DNA of 64,000 nt, taken from positions 92,783-156,782 of the forward strand of contig CACYRK010000006.1 in NCBI GenBank assembly GCA_902776835.1. The letters run 5' to 3'. This stretch comes from an uncultured Bacteroidales bacterium (lineage in GTDB: Bacteria; Bacteroidota; Bacteroidia; Bacteroidales; Muribaculaceae). Below, piece after piece: positions 17,672 to 27,098 of the stretch. The translations under genes were made by a program, and so were the position numbers. The first letter of the stretch is position 1. Each line of letters begins with the position of its first letter. The notes under the pieces were generated by a model. It was not told the DNA's origin, made no database searches, and saw nothing but the letters and a program-made list of their open reading frames with translations.

Positions 17672-20140
17672 ATGCCACAATTTGCCGACGTACTGCTGCC
17701 ATTGTCGATTCCCGGTACACTTACTTACCGTATCGGGGACGCGATGAACGTGCAGGTGGGCAGCCGTGTGCTTGTGCCTCTGGGCCGCAAAAAAATCTAC
17801 ACCGCCATCGTGGTGCTGATTCACGACCGTGCCCCGCGTGGCTACGAAGTGAAGGATATCATCATGCCGCTCGACGACGCGCCGATTGTGCGGCACCCGC
17901 AACTGAAATTCTGGGAGTGGATTTCGGACTACTACCTGTGCTCGATGGGCGAGGTCTTCAAGGCCGCCGTGCCCAGCGGACTGAAGGTGGAGAGCGAGAG
18001 TTACATCAGCCCCAACAGCGACTTTGAGGAGACCGAGCCGGGCCAACTGACCGACCGCGAGCGCACAATACTTGACTTTGTGTACCAGCGCGGACGCGTG
18101 CAAGTGAGCGACCTGAGCGCCGCCACGGGGTTCAAGACGGTTGAGGGTATCGTGTCGCGCCTTATCGACAAGGGTGCGATTTACGTGAGCGAGCGCATCG
18201 TCGACAACTACCGCCCCAAGACCGAGGCGTGCGTGCGCCTGACGCTGCCACGCGACGACGAGGCTGGGCTGCATGCGCTGTTCGACCAGGTGAAGCGCGC
18301 CCACAAGCAGGAGTCGCTGCTGCTGGCTTACCTCGACCTGTCGCACTGGCTCAACAAGAGCCGCGAGGCGGCCGAGGTGACCAAGGAGACGCTGCTCAAG
18401 CGCGCCGCCGTGAGCGGTGCCGTGCTCAGTGCCGCCGTGCAGCGCGGCATGTTCGAGGTGTACAAGCGGCCCATCAACCGCTTTGCCGCCCTCGGCGCCA
18501 CGGTGACACCGCCGCCCACCCTCAGCGACGACCAGCAGCGGGCCTACAAGGAGATTCACCAGAGCATGCGCGAGCACGACATCACGCTGCTGCACGGCGT
18601 CACGTCGAGTGGCAAGACGTCGATTTACATGCATCTGCTCGAAGACACGCTCAAGGCCGGCAAACAGGCGCTCTATCTCGTGCCCGAGATTGCGCTGACC
18701 ACACAACTCACACGCCGCCTGCGCGTGGTGCTCGGCGACAAGTTGCTCATCTACCACTCGAAGTTCAGCGACAACGAGCGCGTCGACATATGGAACCGGC
18801 TGCTGTCGAGCCATGAGCCGTGCGTGGTGCTTGGCGTGCGCTCGTCGGTGTTCCTGCCGTTTGCCCAGTTGGGCCTGGTGATTGTCGACGAGGAGCACGA
18901 CAGCAGTTACAAGCAGCAAGACCCGGCTCCACGCTACAACGGTCGCAACGCCGCCATGGTGCTGGCACAGATGCACGGAGCAAAGGTGGTGCTTGGCAGC
19001 GCCACACCGGCCATCGAGGTCTACAGCCGCGCCCTGCAAGGCAAATACGGGCTGGTGAAACTGCTCACCCGCTATCAGGACATCGCGCTGCCCACGGTGC
19101 AGGTCATCGACACGCGGCAGTCGCGCAAACGCCGCGAGATGCAGGGATTGTTCAGCAAGGAACTCGTAGACAAATGCCGTGAGGCCCTAAAGGGCGGCGA
19201 GCAGGTGATTTTGTTCCAAAACCGCCGCGGATACTCGCCCATGCTCAGTTGTAAGCAGTGCGGATGGGTGCCAAAGTGCGCCAACTGCGACGTCTCGCTC
19301 ACCTACCACAAGCACAACCACACACTCAGTTGCCACTACTGCGGCTACACGATGACGATGCCCACGCTGTGCCCGGTATGCCAAATGCCCGACCTGGAAA
19401 TTGTGGGCTACGGCACCGAGCGCATCGAGGATGACATCGACAAGGTGTTCCCCGGCGAGAAAATCTCGCGCATGGACCTCGACACCACGCGCAGCAAGGC
19501 CAGTTACGACCGCATCATCGACGAGTTTTCGAGCCACAAGACCAACATCCTTGTGGGCACACAGATGGTGACTAAGGGACTCGACTTCGACGCCGTGAGC
19601 GTGGTGGGCATCCTCAACGCCGACACAATGATCAGTTTCCCCGACTTCCGCTCGCACGAGCGCGCTTTCGACATGCTCGAGCAGGTGGCGGGACGTGCCG
19701 GCCGAGCACACAAGCAGGGGCAGGTGCTCATTCAGACTCGCGACCCCGAGCATCCTGTTATCGGCTTCGTCGTGGCACACGACTACGAGGGATTCTACAA
19801 CCACGAGATGCACGAGCGCGAGCGTTACCACTACCCGCCCTACACCCGCATCATCAACATCTACCTTAAGCACCGCGATGCCGGTGTTGTGGGTGAAATG
19901 GCTGTACGCTACACCAAGTTGCTGCTCGACACCTTCGGCCACGAGCGTGTGTTGGGGCCTGAGCAGCCTCCGGTGGGTCGCGTGCAACAACTCTACATAC
20001 GCCAGGTGATGCTGAAGATTGAGTTGGGAGCCTCGATGGTCAAGGTCAAGCAGATTCTGCGCTCGCTCTATGAGCAGATGCTCACCCTCGACGCCCGGTG
20101 GCGCACCATCAAACTCACCTACGACGTCGACCCCGTGTAG
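17672..20140 (+). CDS. priA: Primosomal replication-restart helicase PriA
   Basis: An 822-residue PriA, which recognises stalled forks and reloads the replicative helicase. The N-terminal 3'-end-binding domain (DVLLPLSIPGTLTYRIGD) is followed by a winged-helix part. Walker A GVTSSGKTSIYMHLLED lies near residue 309 and the DEEH box VDEEHDSSYKQQDP near 405. Two zinc-binding clusters near 525-575 read CKQCGWVPKCANCDVSL and CHYCG...CPVC. GYGTERIEDDI and AGRAGR, near 590 and 675, are late helicase motifs. Length is larger than E. coli PriA (732), as usual in Bacteroidales. Confidence 0.97.
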   Translation: MPQFADVLLPLSIPGTLTYRIGDAMNVQVGSRVLVPLGRKKIYTAIVVLIHDRAPRGYEVKDIIMPLDDAPIVRHPQLKFWEWISDYYLCSMGEVFKAAVPSGLKVESESYISPNSDFEETEPGQLTDRERTILDFVYQRGRVQVSDLSAATGFKTVEGIVSRLIDKGAIYVSERIVDNYRPKTEACVRLTLPRDDEAGLHALFDQVKRAHKQESLLLAYLDLSHWLNKSREAAEVTKETLLKRAAVSGAVLSAAVQRGMFEVYKRPINRFAALGATVTPPPTLSDDQQRAYKEIHQSMREHDITLLHGVTSSGKTSIYMHLLEDTLKAGKQALYLVPEIALTTQLTRRLRVVLGDKLLIYHSKFSDNERVDIWNRLLSSHEPCVVLGVRSSVFLPFAQLGLVIVDEEHDSSYKQQDPAPRYNGRNAAMVLAQMHGAKVVLGSATPAIEVYSRALQGKYGLVKLLTRYQDIALPTVQVIDTRQSRKRREMQGLFSKELVDKCREALKGGEQVILFQNRRGYSPMLSCKQCGWVPKCANCDVSLTYHKHNHTLSCHYCGYTMTMPTLCPVCQMPDLEIVGYGTERIEDDIDKVFPGEKISRMDLDTTRSKASYDRIIDEFSSHKTNILVGTQMVTKGLDFDAVSVVGILNADTMISFPDFRSHERAFDMLEQVAGRAGRAHKQGQVLIQTRDPEHPVIGFVVAHDYEGFYNHEMHERERYHYPPYTRIINIYLKHRDAGVVGEMAVRYTKLLLDTFGHERVLGPEQPPVGRVQQLYIRQVMLKIELGASMVKVKQILRSLYEQMLTLDARWRTIKLTYDVDPV

Positions 20141-20240
20141 AAAATTGGCGGTAACCTGATACTACTTTTCGAACTTATTTATAAACTGACATACAACAAA
20201 TTAGCGTAGTGTTACTATAAAAAATTACTATTAATTATTG

Positions 20241-20532
20241 TTGTTGTCCGATAAATATTTTTTGAACACTCACAATTCATTGAATTTCAAGTAAAAACAT
20301 TAAGTTTATAAATAATGGGCTTGCTTTGTAGCCCTTTTGGGCTGGCCAGGGTTTGTGGACGTGCCATGGAGGCAATGTTTCCAGACAATTTGTAGGGACG
20401 CGCCATGGCGCGTAGTGGAGCAAAATGTGGGTTAAATGTGTTCATATTCATGTTATTATTTTGATTGATATGCGTTCCTGACAGAACCAATTGCGTCTAC
20501 ATCTGCCACCCCTGGTTTTTATCGGACACCAA
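20241..20532. mobile_element. MITE-like element with 15-bp terminal inverted repeats
   Basis: TTGTTGTCCGATAAA (20241-20255) and TTTATCGGACACCAA (20518-20532) form a terminal inverted repeat with 14 of 15 positions paired, around 290 bp without a credible gene. The same core (TTGNTGTCCGRTAAA) bounds the element at 2.2-2.5 kb, and the right ends match over about 22 bp. A GC-rich palindrome ACGCGCCATGGCGCGT lies near 20399. It occupies most of the gap between priA and PBP1A. Confidence 0.6.
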
Positions 20533-20648
20533 TAGTACAAAGTGTATTGGGATGGTGAGTGAAGCCGCATCGAGCCCGGCTTGCCCTAAACACGAGACTG
20601 AAAGTTGCGCAGATACAGAGTTACAGAAAACTTCGTAGAGCGTAATAC

Positions 20649-20678
20649 AAAGGAGGAGAGCCGCGGCTCTCCTCCTTT
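20649..20678. terminator. Perfect 15-bp-stem bidirectional terminator
   Basis: A perfect inverted repeat with arms AAAGGAGGAGAGCCG and CGGCTCTCCTCCTTT, centred between 20663 and 20664, lies downstream of PBP1A (minus). It could also end priA transcripts that read through the MITE-like element. The T-tracts are only three bases long. Confidence 0.65.
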
Positions 20679-20697
20679 ATCTATACTCTATAATCTA

Positions 20698-20719
20698 TTA
20701 ATCGCAGATCTGCGATTAA
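20698..20719. repeat. 22-bp perfect palindrome across the PBP1A stop codon
   Basis: Each 11-base arm reads TTAATCGCAGA on its own strand, centred at 20708/20709. The PBP1A stop codon (20716-20718) is inside the right arm. Confidence 0.8.
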
Positions 20720-23151
20720 TCAAATGCGCCTTCCATAATCTCTTCCTGCTGGCCGCCACCTTCTTCGCCGCCACCGCCGCCACCGCCACCGCGGTAGCCG
20801 CTCCAGCCGCCGAAGTCGTCGGCACAAGCGTTGAACCCTGACGGAATCTTAAACTTGGTGTCCTGCGAGTAAGGCAACGACGAGTCGCCATAGACCTTTT
20901 TCCAGAACAAGGCATAGATAGGCAGTGCCGCCTCGGCACCCTGTCCCATGGCGGTGCTCACAAAGTGGATGTAACGCTCCTCGCCGCCGACCCACACGCC
21001 ACAGACGAGGTCGGGCGTGAAGCCCATAAACCAACCGTCGCTGTTGCTGTTGGTCGTACCGGTCTTGCCGCCCATCTCGGCATGCAAGCCGTAACTTGAG
21101 TGCAGTCGCGAACCCGTACCCGACTCCACAACGCTCATGAGCATTGTGAGCATCTTCAGGTAGGTGTCGTTGCTCATGATTTCGCGGTGGCGTGGCGTGA
21201 AGTCGGCCAGCACGTTACCGCGGTTGTCGCTGATGCGCGTCACGTAGATGGGGTCGACACGCATGCCGCCGTTGGCAAACGCCGAGTAGGCCGCCACCAT
21301 CTCGCGCAGCGTGATTTCACAGGCTCCCAGGCTGATACCGGGCACCGAGTCGAGCGCGCTGGTGATACCGAAACTCTTCATCCACCGCACCAACTCGCTG
21401 GGCGACATGGTGTAGTAGCCGGCTTTTTCAATCCAGTTGGGGCTGGTGCCGCGCATAAAGCCGGCCGAAATCGAGTTGGTGGAGTGAGTCAACGCCGATT
21501 TGATGGTCATCGTGCCGCCCACACCCTTGGGGTTCCACACAGTGCCGTACCAGTGGATGTTAGGCGAGCCACCGGGGCGCACCGAGCATGGTGTGAGGCC
21601 GCCCATCTCCACAGCCTGGCTGTAGACGAATGGCTTTACGGTAGAACCGATTTGACGGCGTCCGGTCGACACCATGTCATATTTAAAGAAGCGGAAGTCG
21701 GGGCCGCCCACATAAGCCTTGACATAACCCGTGACGGGGTCCATCGCCATCATTGCGCAGCGCAAGAAGGTTTTGGTGTAGAGCAGCGAGTCGTAGGGCG
21801 TCATCTTTGCTTCGTACTCGCCATCGTAACTGAAGAGTTGCATCTCGGTGGGAGTCCTGAAGTTGCTCATGATTTCGTTCTCGGTCATGCCCTGCTTTTG
21901 CAGCACGCGGTAGCGCTCCGAGCGCTTGATGGCGTTGTTGATGAGCGCCTGCTTGGCTTGCGACGAGAGTTCGCTTGTGTTGTTGGTGTAAGGATTTTTC
22001 ATGCCACCGCGCTCACGCTGGAAGGCGGGCTGCAGCGTCTTCGACATGTGCTGCTTCACAGCCTCGTCGGCATACTGCTGCATACGCTCGTCGATGGTGG
22101 TGTAGATTTTCAATCCGTCGCTGTACAGGTCGTAGTGCGAGCCGTCGGGCTTTTTGTTCTTCTGGCACCAGCCGAAGAGCGGGTTTTCCTCCCAGGCTAT
22201 CGAGTCGTCGATAAACGCCTGCTGGTTCCATTTCGGATAATTCTTGCGCTCGGGCTTCTTTGCCGTCATCACGCGGCGCAACTCCTCGCGGAAGTACGGC
22301 GCGAGGCCGTCGTTGTGGTCCACGCGGTTGAAGTTGAGCAGCAGCGGCGTTTGCTTGAGCGAGTCGCACTGCTGCTGGTTGAGGTAGCCAGCCTTCAGCA
22401 TCTGCTCGAGCACCGTGTTGCGGCGCTCGCGAGTGCGCTCCAAGTAGCGGTGAGGGTTGTAATAACTGGGGTTCTTGCACATACCCACCAGCGTGGCGGC
22501 TTCCTGAATGTTGAGTTGGCTGGGCTCCTTGCCGAAGTAGACAAAGGCCGCCGTCTTGATGCCCACGGCATTGTTGAGGAAGTCAAACTGGTTGAAGTAC
22601 ATCTGTATGATTTCGTCCTTGGTGTAGAAGCGCTCAAGTTTCACGGCGATGACCCACTCGATGGGTTTCTGCAAGGCGCGCTCGAAGATGTTGCTCGACT
22701 CGGGCGAATAAAGTTGCTTGGCAAGTTGCTGCGTGATGGTACTGCCACCACCGGCGCTCTTTTGCCCCAAGATTATGCGCTTGACGATGGCTCGGCCCAG
22801 CGCCTTCACGTCGATACCCGAGTGCTCCTCGAAGCGCACGTCCTCGGTGGCCACCAGGGCGTCGTGCAGATAGGGCGACAACTGGTCGTACTCCACATAC
22901 ACGCGGTTGCCCTTGCTGCGGTAATAGCGACCCATCTCCTCGCCGCCAGCGGCATAGATGGTCGAGGCAAACTTGTCGGTGGGGTTACGCAACTGGTCGA
23001 TGGCGGGCATATAGCCTATCACGCCGTTATATATCAATATGAACAGCAACAGCAGCAGCCCCACGAAGCCGGCAAAGCCGTACCACATGCGTTTAACAAT
23101 CTTCTGCCTGCGCTCGCGCTGCAGCGCTTTCTTGCTTTTTTTGTGAGCCAT
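20716..23151 (-). CDS. mrcA: Class A penicillin-binding protein 1A (transglycosylase/transpeptidase)
   Basis: An 811-residue bifunctional peptidoglycan synthase. A short basic cytoplasmic tail (MAHKKSKKALQRERRQK) precedes the membrane anchor at about 25-45. The GT51 domain has the catalytic-Glu motif ATEDVRFEEHSGID at about 101-114 and GGGSTITQQLAKQLYSP at about 134-150. The transpeptidase domain shows GRRQIGSTVKPFVYS (serine of S-x-x-K), STNS and KTGTTNSNSDGWFMGFTP near 695. The C-terminus ends in a glycine- and glutamate-rich tail, including eight consecutive Gly residues, which looks flexible. No regulatory lipoprotein gene is beside it. A -7 box lies 50 nt upstream of the start. Confidence 0.95.
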   Translation of the reverse strand: MAHKKSKKALQRERRQKIVKRMWYGFAGFVGLLLLLFILIYNGVIGYMPAIDQLRNPTDKFASTIYAAGGEEMGRYYRSKGNRVYVEYDQLSPYLHDALVATEDVRFEEHSGIDVKALGRAIVKRIILGQKSAGGGSTITQQLAKQLYSPESSNIFERALQKPIEWVIAVKLERFYTKDEIIQMYFNQFDFLNNAVGIKTAAFVYFGKEPSQLNIQEAATLVGMCKNPSYYNPHRYLERTRERRNTVLEQMLKAGYLNQQQCDSLKQTPLLLNFNRVDHNDGLAPYFREELRRVMTAKKPERKNYPKWNQQAFIDDSIAWEENPLFGWCQKNKKPDGSHYDLYSDGLKIYTTIDERMQQYADEAVKQHMSKTLQPAFQRERGGMKNPYTNNTSELSSQAKQALINNAIKRSERYRVLQKQGMTENEIMSNFRTPTEMQLFSYDGEYEAKMTPYDSLLYTKTFLRCAMMAMDPVTGYVKAYVGGPDFRFFKYDMVSTGRRQIGSTVKPFVYSQAVEMGGLTPCSVRPGGSPNIHWYGTVWNPKGVGGTMTIKSALTHSTNSISAGFMRGTSPNWIEKAGYYTMSPSELVRWMKSFGITSALDSVPGISLGACEITLREMVAAYSAFANGGMRVDPIYVTRISDNRGNVLADFTPRHREIMSNDTYLKMLTMLMSVVESGTGSRLHSSYGLHAEMGGKTGTTNSNSDGWFMGFTPDLVCGVWVGGEERYIHFVSTAMGQGAEAALPIYALFWKKVYGDSSLPYSQDTKFKIPSGFNACADDFGGWSGYRGGGGGGGGEEGGGQQEEIMEGAFD

Positions 23152-23200
23152 ATCTTTTAAATCTTGTAATGCTACAAAACGGAGTTCCTGTAATAACTTG

Positions 23201-23208
23201 CAAAGTTA
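23201..23208 (-). promoter_or_regulatory. -7 box (TAACTTTG) of the PBP1A gene
   Basis: The minus strand reads TAACTTTG, 49 nt upstream of the PBP1A start codon. Confidence 0.55.
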
Positions 23209-23323
23209 CTACTAAAAGCCCATATCCACCAAGAAAAATCACATTTTTTTTACCATCATCGCCTCAGTGATAGCCCGTTGGAATAGCAACCACACACGCT
23301 TTGCCACAAAACGGCGCGATTGC

Positions 23324-23354
23324 TTGCACACGTCACGAAATAACACTAAATTTG
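23324..23354 (+). promoter_or_regulatory. Promoter (-33 TTG, -7 TAAATTTG) of the flavin reductase gene
   Basis: TTG (23324-23326) and TAAATTTG (23347-23354) are 20 nt apart. Initiation would leave a leader of about 70 nt. Confidence 0.55.
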
Positions 23355-23428
23355 CGAGAGAGATTATTTGGTGGGCAACATCACCAATAATCTGGAAATC
23401 GCAAACTACGACCGACAATTATAGCATT

Positions 23429-23998
23429 ATGAAACAAAACTGGCGACCAGGAACCATGATTTACCCGCTGCCGGCCCTGCTCGTGACCTGCGGAAAAGAT
23501 GTAGAGGAATACAACATGCTCACGGCTGCCTGGACGGGCACAATATGCAGCGACCCCGCAATGTGCTACGTCTCGATCAGGCCCGAGCGCTACAGCCACG
23601 CCATAATCGAGCGCAACATGGCGTTCACGCTCAACCTCACCAACCGCGCCCTAGCACGCGCCACCGACTGGTGCGGCGTGCGGTCGGGCCGCGACTGCAA
23701 CAAGTGGAAAGAGATGGGTCTCACGCCCGTGGCAGGAGTCACCGTGGCCGCGCCTTACATCGCCGAGGCGCCTGTGAGCATCGAGTGTGCCGTGCGCGAC
23801 ATCATGCGCCTGGGCACTCACGACATGTTTATCGCACAGGTGATGAACGTCATCGTCGACGACCGTTATCTCGACCCCGACACCGGCGCCCTCGACCTTC
23901 AAGCCGCCGACCTGATTACCTACTGCCACGGCCACTACTACAGCCTGGGCGACGAGTTGGGCCACTTCGGCTGGACCGTCCGCCGCAAGCCCAAATGA
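23429..23998 (+). CDS. Flavin reductase-like, FMN-binding split-barrel protein
   Basis: A 189-residue protein of the flavin reductase-like family. It begins MKQNWRPGTMIYPLPALLVTCGKDVEEYN, followed by MLTAAWTGTICSDPAMCYVSIRPERYSHAII, the family's conserved first beta-barrel segment with the FMN phosphate site (NMLTAAWTG). Later YCHGHYYSLGDELGHFGWTV matches the usual C-terminus of Bacteroidales members. The frame is open upstream to 23267 but that stretch contains the promoter, so ATG at 23429 is preferred. Substrate is unknown; these proteins bind FMN and may reduce free flavin or act as redox adaptors. Confidence 0.87.
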   Translation: MKQNWRPGTMIYPLPALLVTCGKDVEEYNMLTAAWTGTICSDPAMCYVSIRPERYSHAIIERNMAFTLNLTNRALARATDWCGVRSGRDCNKWKEMGLTPVAGVTVAAPYIAEAPVSIECAVRDIMRLGTHDMFIAQVMNVIVDDRYLDPDTGALDLQAADLITYCHGHYYSLGDELGHFGWTVRRKPK

Positions 23999-24037
23999 CC
24001 ATCAAAGGGGACGGTTGGGAGATTGAGGGGGTTTTTG

Positions 24038-24045
24038 TAACTTTG
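24038..24045 (+). promoter_or_regulatory. -7 box (TAACTTTG) of the UvrA-like gene
   Basis: TAACTTTG lies 20 nt before the start codon at 24066. A possible -33 TTG is at 24015-24017, 20 nt upstream. Confidence 0.6.
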
Positions 24046-24065
24046 CTTGACTATTTAATGAGTTT

Positions 24066-26342
24066 ATGAACAGCAACACAACTGACACTATAATAATAAA
24101 GGGAGCGCGGGAGAATAACCTGAAGGATGTCACGCTGTCCATCCCTAAGCATGCCATCACCGTGTTCACGGGCGTGTCGGGGTCGGGCAAGAGTTCGCTC
24201 GTGCTCGACACCATCGCGGCCAAGTCGCGGCGAGAGTTGAACGACACGTTCCCGACGTTTGTGCAGCAGTATTTGCCCAAATACGGTCGTCCGCATGTCG
24301 ACGCCATCGAGAACCTGCCTATCGCCATCGTCATCGACCAGAAGAAGCCGGCACAGAACTCGCGATCGACGGTGGCCACCTACACCGACGTGGCGGCGCT
24401 GCTGCGCCTGCTCTTTTCGCGTGTGGGCCAGCCCTTTGTGGGCTATGCCGAGTCGTTCTCGTTTAACCACCCCGAGGGCAGTTGCCCGCGCTGTTCGGGC
24501 CTGGGCGAGATTCGCGAACTCGACATCCACAAACTCATCGACTTCGACAAGAGCCTTAACGACGAGGACACGATACACTACATCGCCTTTGGCAAAGGCG
24601 GCTGGCGCTGGATACGCTACGCGCACAGCGGCTTGTTTGACCTTGACAAAAAGATCAAGGACTACACGCCCGAAGAACTGGACCTGTTCCTGAACAGTCC
24701 TCAAATCAGGCTGAAGAACCCGCCTGCCAACTGGCCCAAGACGGCAAAGTATGAGGGCATCATCCCGCGCATGTACCGCAGCATCATCAACTCGGAAGAG
24801 GGCCTGCTGCACAGCGCGGTGCTCAACCCCATGCTGCGCATGGGCGTGTGCCCCGACTGCCACGGCACGCGACTGAGCCAGCGCGTGCTGTCGTGCAAGA
24901 TCGACGGCATCAACATCGCCCAGGCGTGCGCCATGTCGATCAGCAAACTCAACGCGTGGATTGCGGGCCTCACGCAGCCGCTGGCCGTCGACCTGAAGGC
25001 CGCCATCGGCGCGCGTCTGACGGCGCTCGAGGAGATTGGCCTGGGCTATCTGAGTCTGGACCGCGCCGTGGGCACGCTGTCGGGCGGCGAGGCGCAACGC
25101 TGCAAGATTGCGAAGTACATCAATTCGTCGCTCGCCGACGTGCTTTACATCCTCGACGAGCCCAGTATCGGCCTCCACGACCACGACATTGAGCGCTTGC
25201 GTCACTCGGTGCGGCGTTTGCGCGATGCTGGCAACACCGTCCTGCTTGTCGAGCATCACAAGCAGATGATCAGTCTTGCCGACCACATCGTGGACATGGG
25301 TCCCGGTGCCGGCAGCGCGGGAGGCCAGGTGATTTTCGAGGGCACCTACGACGCCCTGCTTCACAGCGGCACCAGCACGGGCCAGATGCTCACCCACCAG
25401 GGCGCGCTCAACACGTCGCCGCGCCGAGCCACCGGCACCCATGCCTTGCGCGGCGCCACGCTGCACAACCTCAAGGCGGTCGACATCGACCTGCCGCTGG
25501 GCGTGCTCGCCGTTGTCGCCGGTGTGGCGGGCTCCGGCAAGAGTTCGCTCATGGAGAGTTTCAGGCTCGCGAGCCAGCAGCCCGTGGTCTACATCAGCCA
25601 GCGCAACATCGGCGTGAGTCTGCGCTCTACGCCGGCGACCTACATCGACGTTGCCACCGACATCCGCAAGGTGTTTGCACGCGCCCACAAGATGCGCGAG
25701 CAGCAGTTCACCTTCAACGGCAAGGGCGGCTGCCCGGTGTGTGGCGGCAAGGGCGTGGTAGTGGCCGAAATGGCATTTATGGACAATATCGAGACCACCT
25801 GCGAGGCTTGCCACGGCCTGCGCTACTCGCCCGAGACGCTGCAATACACCGTCCGCGGCATGAACATCGCCCAGGTGATGGACATGTCGGTGCGTCGCGC
25901 CACCGAGTTTTTTGCCGGCACGGTCATCGAGCAGAAGTTGCGGCCGCTCATGGTGGTCGGCATGGAATATCTCCACCTCAACCAGGCGCTCAGCACGCTG
26001 TCGGGCGGCGAGTTGCAGCGCATGAAAATCGCCTCGTACCTGCAGCCCTACACCGCCCCCGTCGACAAGGGCGGCCAGCGCGCAATATTCATCATCGACG
26101 AGCCCACCGACGGCCTGCACCTCAAGGATGTGCACCACCTTATCGACCTGTTTAACAGCATGGTCGACGCCGGAAACACGGTTTACGTGGTCGAGCACAA
26201 CACCGACGTGATTCGCGCCGCCGACTTTGTGGTGGAGATGGGTCCCGGCGCCGGCGAACTTGGCGGCAACGTGATTTTCTCGGGCACGCCGGCAGAGTTG
26301 CTCAAGAGCGACAAGTCGATTACGGCACAATATGCGCGGTAG
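24066..26342 (+). CDS. Short UvrA paralogue (ABC ATPase lacking the UvrB-binding region)
   Basis: A 758-residue UvrA-like protein with two ABC ATPase modules: Walker [16 protein letters not shown] near residue 33 and [13 protein letters not shown] near 487; signatures LSGGEAQR near 337 and LSGGELQR near 645. The zinc-finger remnants are [20 protein letters not shown] and CPVCGGKG...CEACHGLR. True UvrA is about 940 residues and carries a UvrB-binding domain and an extra CxxC module after the first Walker A; here that stretch is contracted, and the sequence passes quickly from [17 protein letters not shown] to [15 protein letters not shown]. The class is found in Bacteroidales beside a full UvrA elsewhere and resembles UvrA2-type proteins linked to damage tolerance or drug resistance; a role in canonical excision repair is doubtful. 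Confidence 0.87.
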   Translation: MNSNTTDTIIIKGARENNLKDVTLSIPKHAITVFTGVSGSGKSSLVLDTIAAKSRRELNDTFPTFVQQYLPKYGRPHVDAIENLPIAIVIDQKKPAQNSRSTVATYTDVAALLRLLFSRVGQPFVGYAESFSFNHPEGSCPRCSGLGEIRELDIHKLIDFDKSLNDEDTIHYIAFGKGGWRWIRYAHSGLFDLDKKIKDYTPEELDLFLNSPQIRLKNPPANWPKTAKYEGIIPRMYRSIINSEEGLLHSAVLNPMLRMGVCPDCHGTRLSQRVLSCKIDGINIAQACAMSISKLNAWIAGLTQPLAVDLKAAIGARLTALEEIGLGYLSLDRAVGTLSGGEAQRCKIAKYINSSLADVLYILDEPSIGLHDHDIERLRHSVRRLRDAGNTVLLVEHHKQMISLADHIVDMGPGAGSAGGQVIFEGTYDALLHSGTSTGQMLTHQGALNTSPRRATGTHALRGATLHNLKAVDIDLPLGVLAVVAGVAGSGKSSLMESFRLASQQPVVYISQRNIGVSLRSTPATYIDVATDIRKVFARAHKMREQQFTFNGKGGCPVCGGKGVVVAEMAFMDNIETTCEACHGLRYSPETLQYTVRGMNIAQVMDMSVRRATEFFAGTVIEQKLRPLMVVGMEYLHLNQALSTLSGGELQRMKIASYLQPYTAPVDKGGQRAIFIIDEPTDGLHLKDVHHLIDLFNSMVDAGNTVYVVEHNTDVIRAADFVVEMGPGAGELGGNVIFSGTPAELLKSDKSITAQYAR

Positions 26343-26368
26343 TCCTTTGCCCGATGCCGATTTTTTTG

Positions 26369-26376
26369 TAACTTTG
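26369..26376 (+). promoter_or_regulatory. -7 box (TAACTTTG) of ispD-recG
   Basis: TAACTTTG lies 32 nt before the ispD start and just after a run of T. Confidence 0.6.
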
Positions 26377-26408
26377 CCACACTACAAAGCAACCACACAC
26401 TCAAGCAT

Positions 26409-27098
26409 ATGAAGGATTTCATCATAATCGTTGCCGGCGGCAGCGGCACGCGCTTCGGCAGTGCCACCCCCAAGCAGTTTCTCCCGCTCAACGGGCGCCC
26501 AGTGCTCATGCACACCATCGAGCGTATCGACCGAGCGTGTTCGGGCCGGCCACACTTCATCCGCGTAGTGCTCCCCGAGGACCATATCGCCACTTGGGAG
26601 GCTCTGTGCAAGCAACACGACTTCACGGTGCCTCATCGTGTGGTGACGGGTGGTGCGACGCGCTTCCACAGCGTGAAAAACGCGCTCTCTTACTGCGATT
26701 ACCCGCACCCCGACGCGCTGATCCTCATTCACGACGGCGTGCGCCCACTGGTCTCCAACAATCTGATACTGCTGGCTCGCGGCACGGCGGCACGATACGG
26801 CAGCGCAGTGCCGGTTGTGCCCGTCACCGACTCGGTGCGCCAACTCGACGCCGACGGCGGCAGCCACATCGTGGACCGCTCGACATTGCGCGCCGTGCAG
26901 ACACCGCAGTGCTTCAACCTGGAGAAACTCCAGAAGGCCTATGCCCAGCCTTACAACCCGCTGTTTACCGACGATGCGTCGGTGTACGAAAGCATGTACC
27001 ACGAGCCGGTGGCCCTCTTCGACGGCGACCCGAAAAACATCAAGATAACCCATCCGGCCGACCTCGCCGTGGCCGAAATGCTGATGCAAAATGAGTGA
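26409..27098 (+). CDS. ispD: 2-C-methyl-D-erythritol 4-phosphate cytidylyltransferase
   Basis: A 229-residue IspD, the CTP-dependent enzyme of the MEP isoprenoid pathway. The N-terminal [33 protein letters not shown] holds the CTP-binding loop and conserved Arg and Lys. [17 protein letters not shown] near residue 100 contains the metal-binding Asp, and [14 protein letters not shown] near 155 is a further family block. The gene overlaps the recG start by 8 nt, so the two are translationally coupled, a common Bacteroidales arrangement. Confidence 0.96.
   Translation: MKDFIIIVAGGSGTRFGSATPKQFLPLNGRPVLMHTIERIDRACSGRPHFIRVVLPEDHIATWEALCKQHDFTVPHRVVTGGATRFHSVKNALSYCDYPHPDALILIHDGVRPLVSNNLILLARGTAARYGSAVPVVPVTDSVRQLDADGGSHIVDRSTLRAVQTPQCFNLEKLQKAYAQPYNPLFTDDASVYESMYHEPVALFDGDPKNIKITHPADLAVAEMLMQNE

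Noticed and set aside
20287..20490. 67-codon minus-strand ORF between priA and PBP1A
   Set aside because: It lies wholly inside the MITE-like element and across a GC palindrome; composition is not protein-like.
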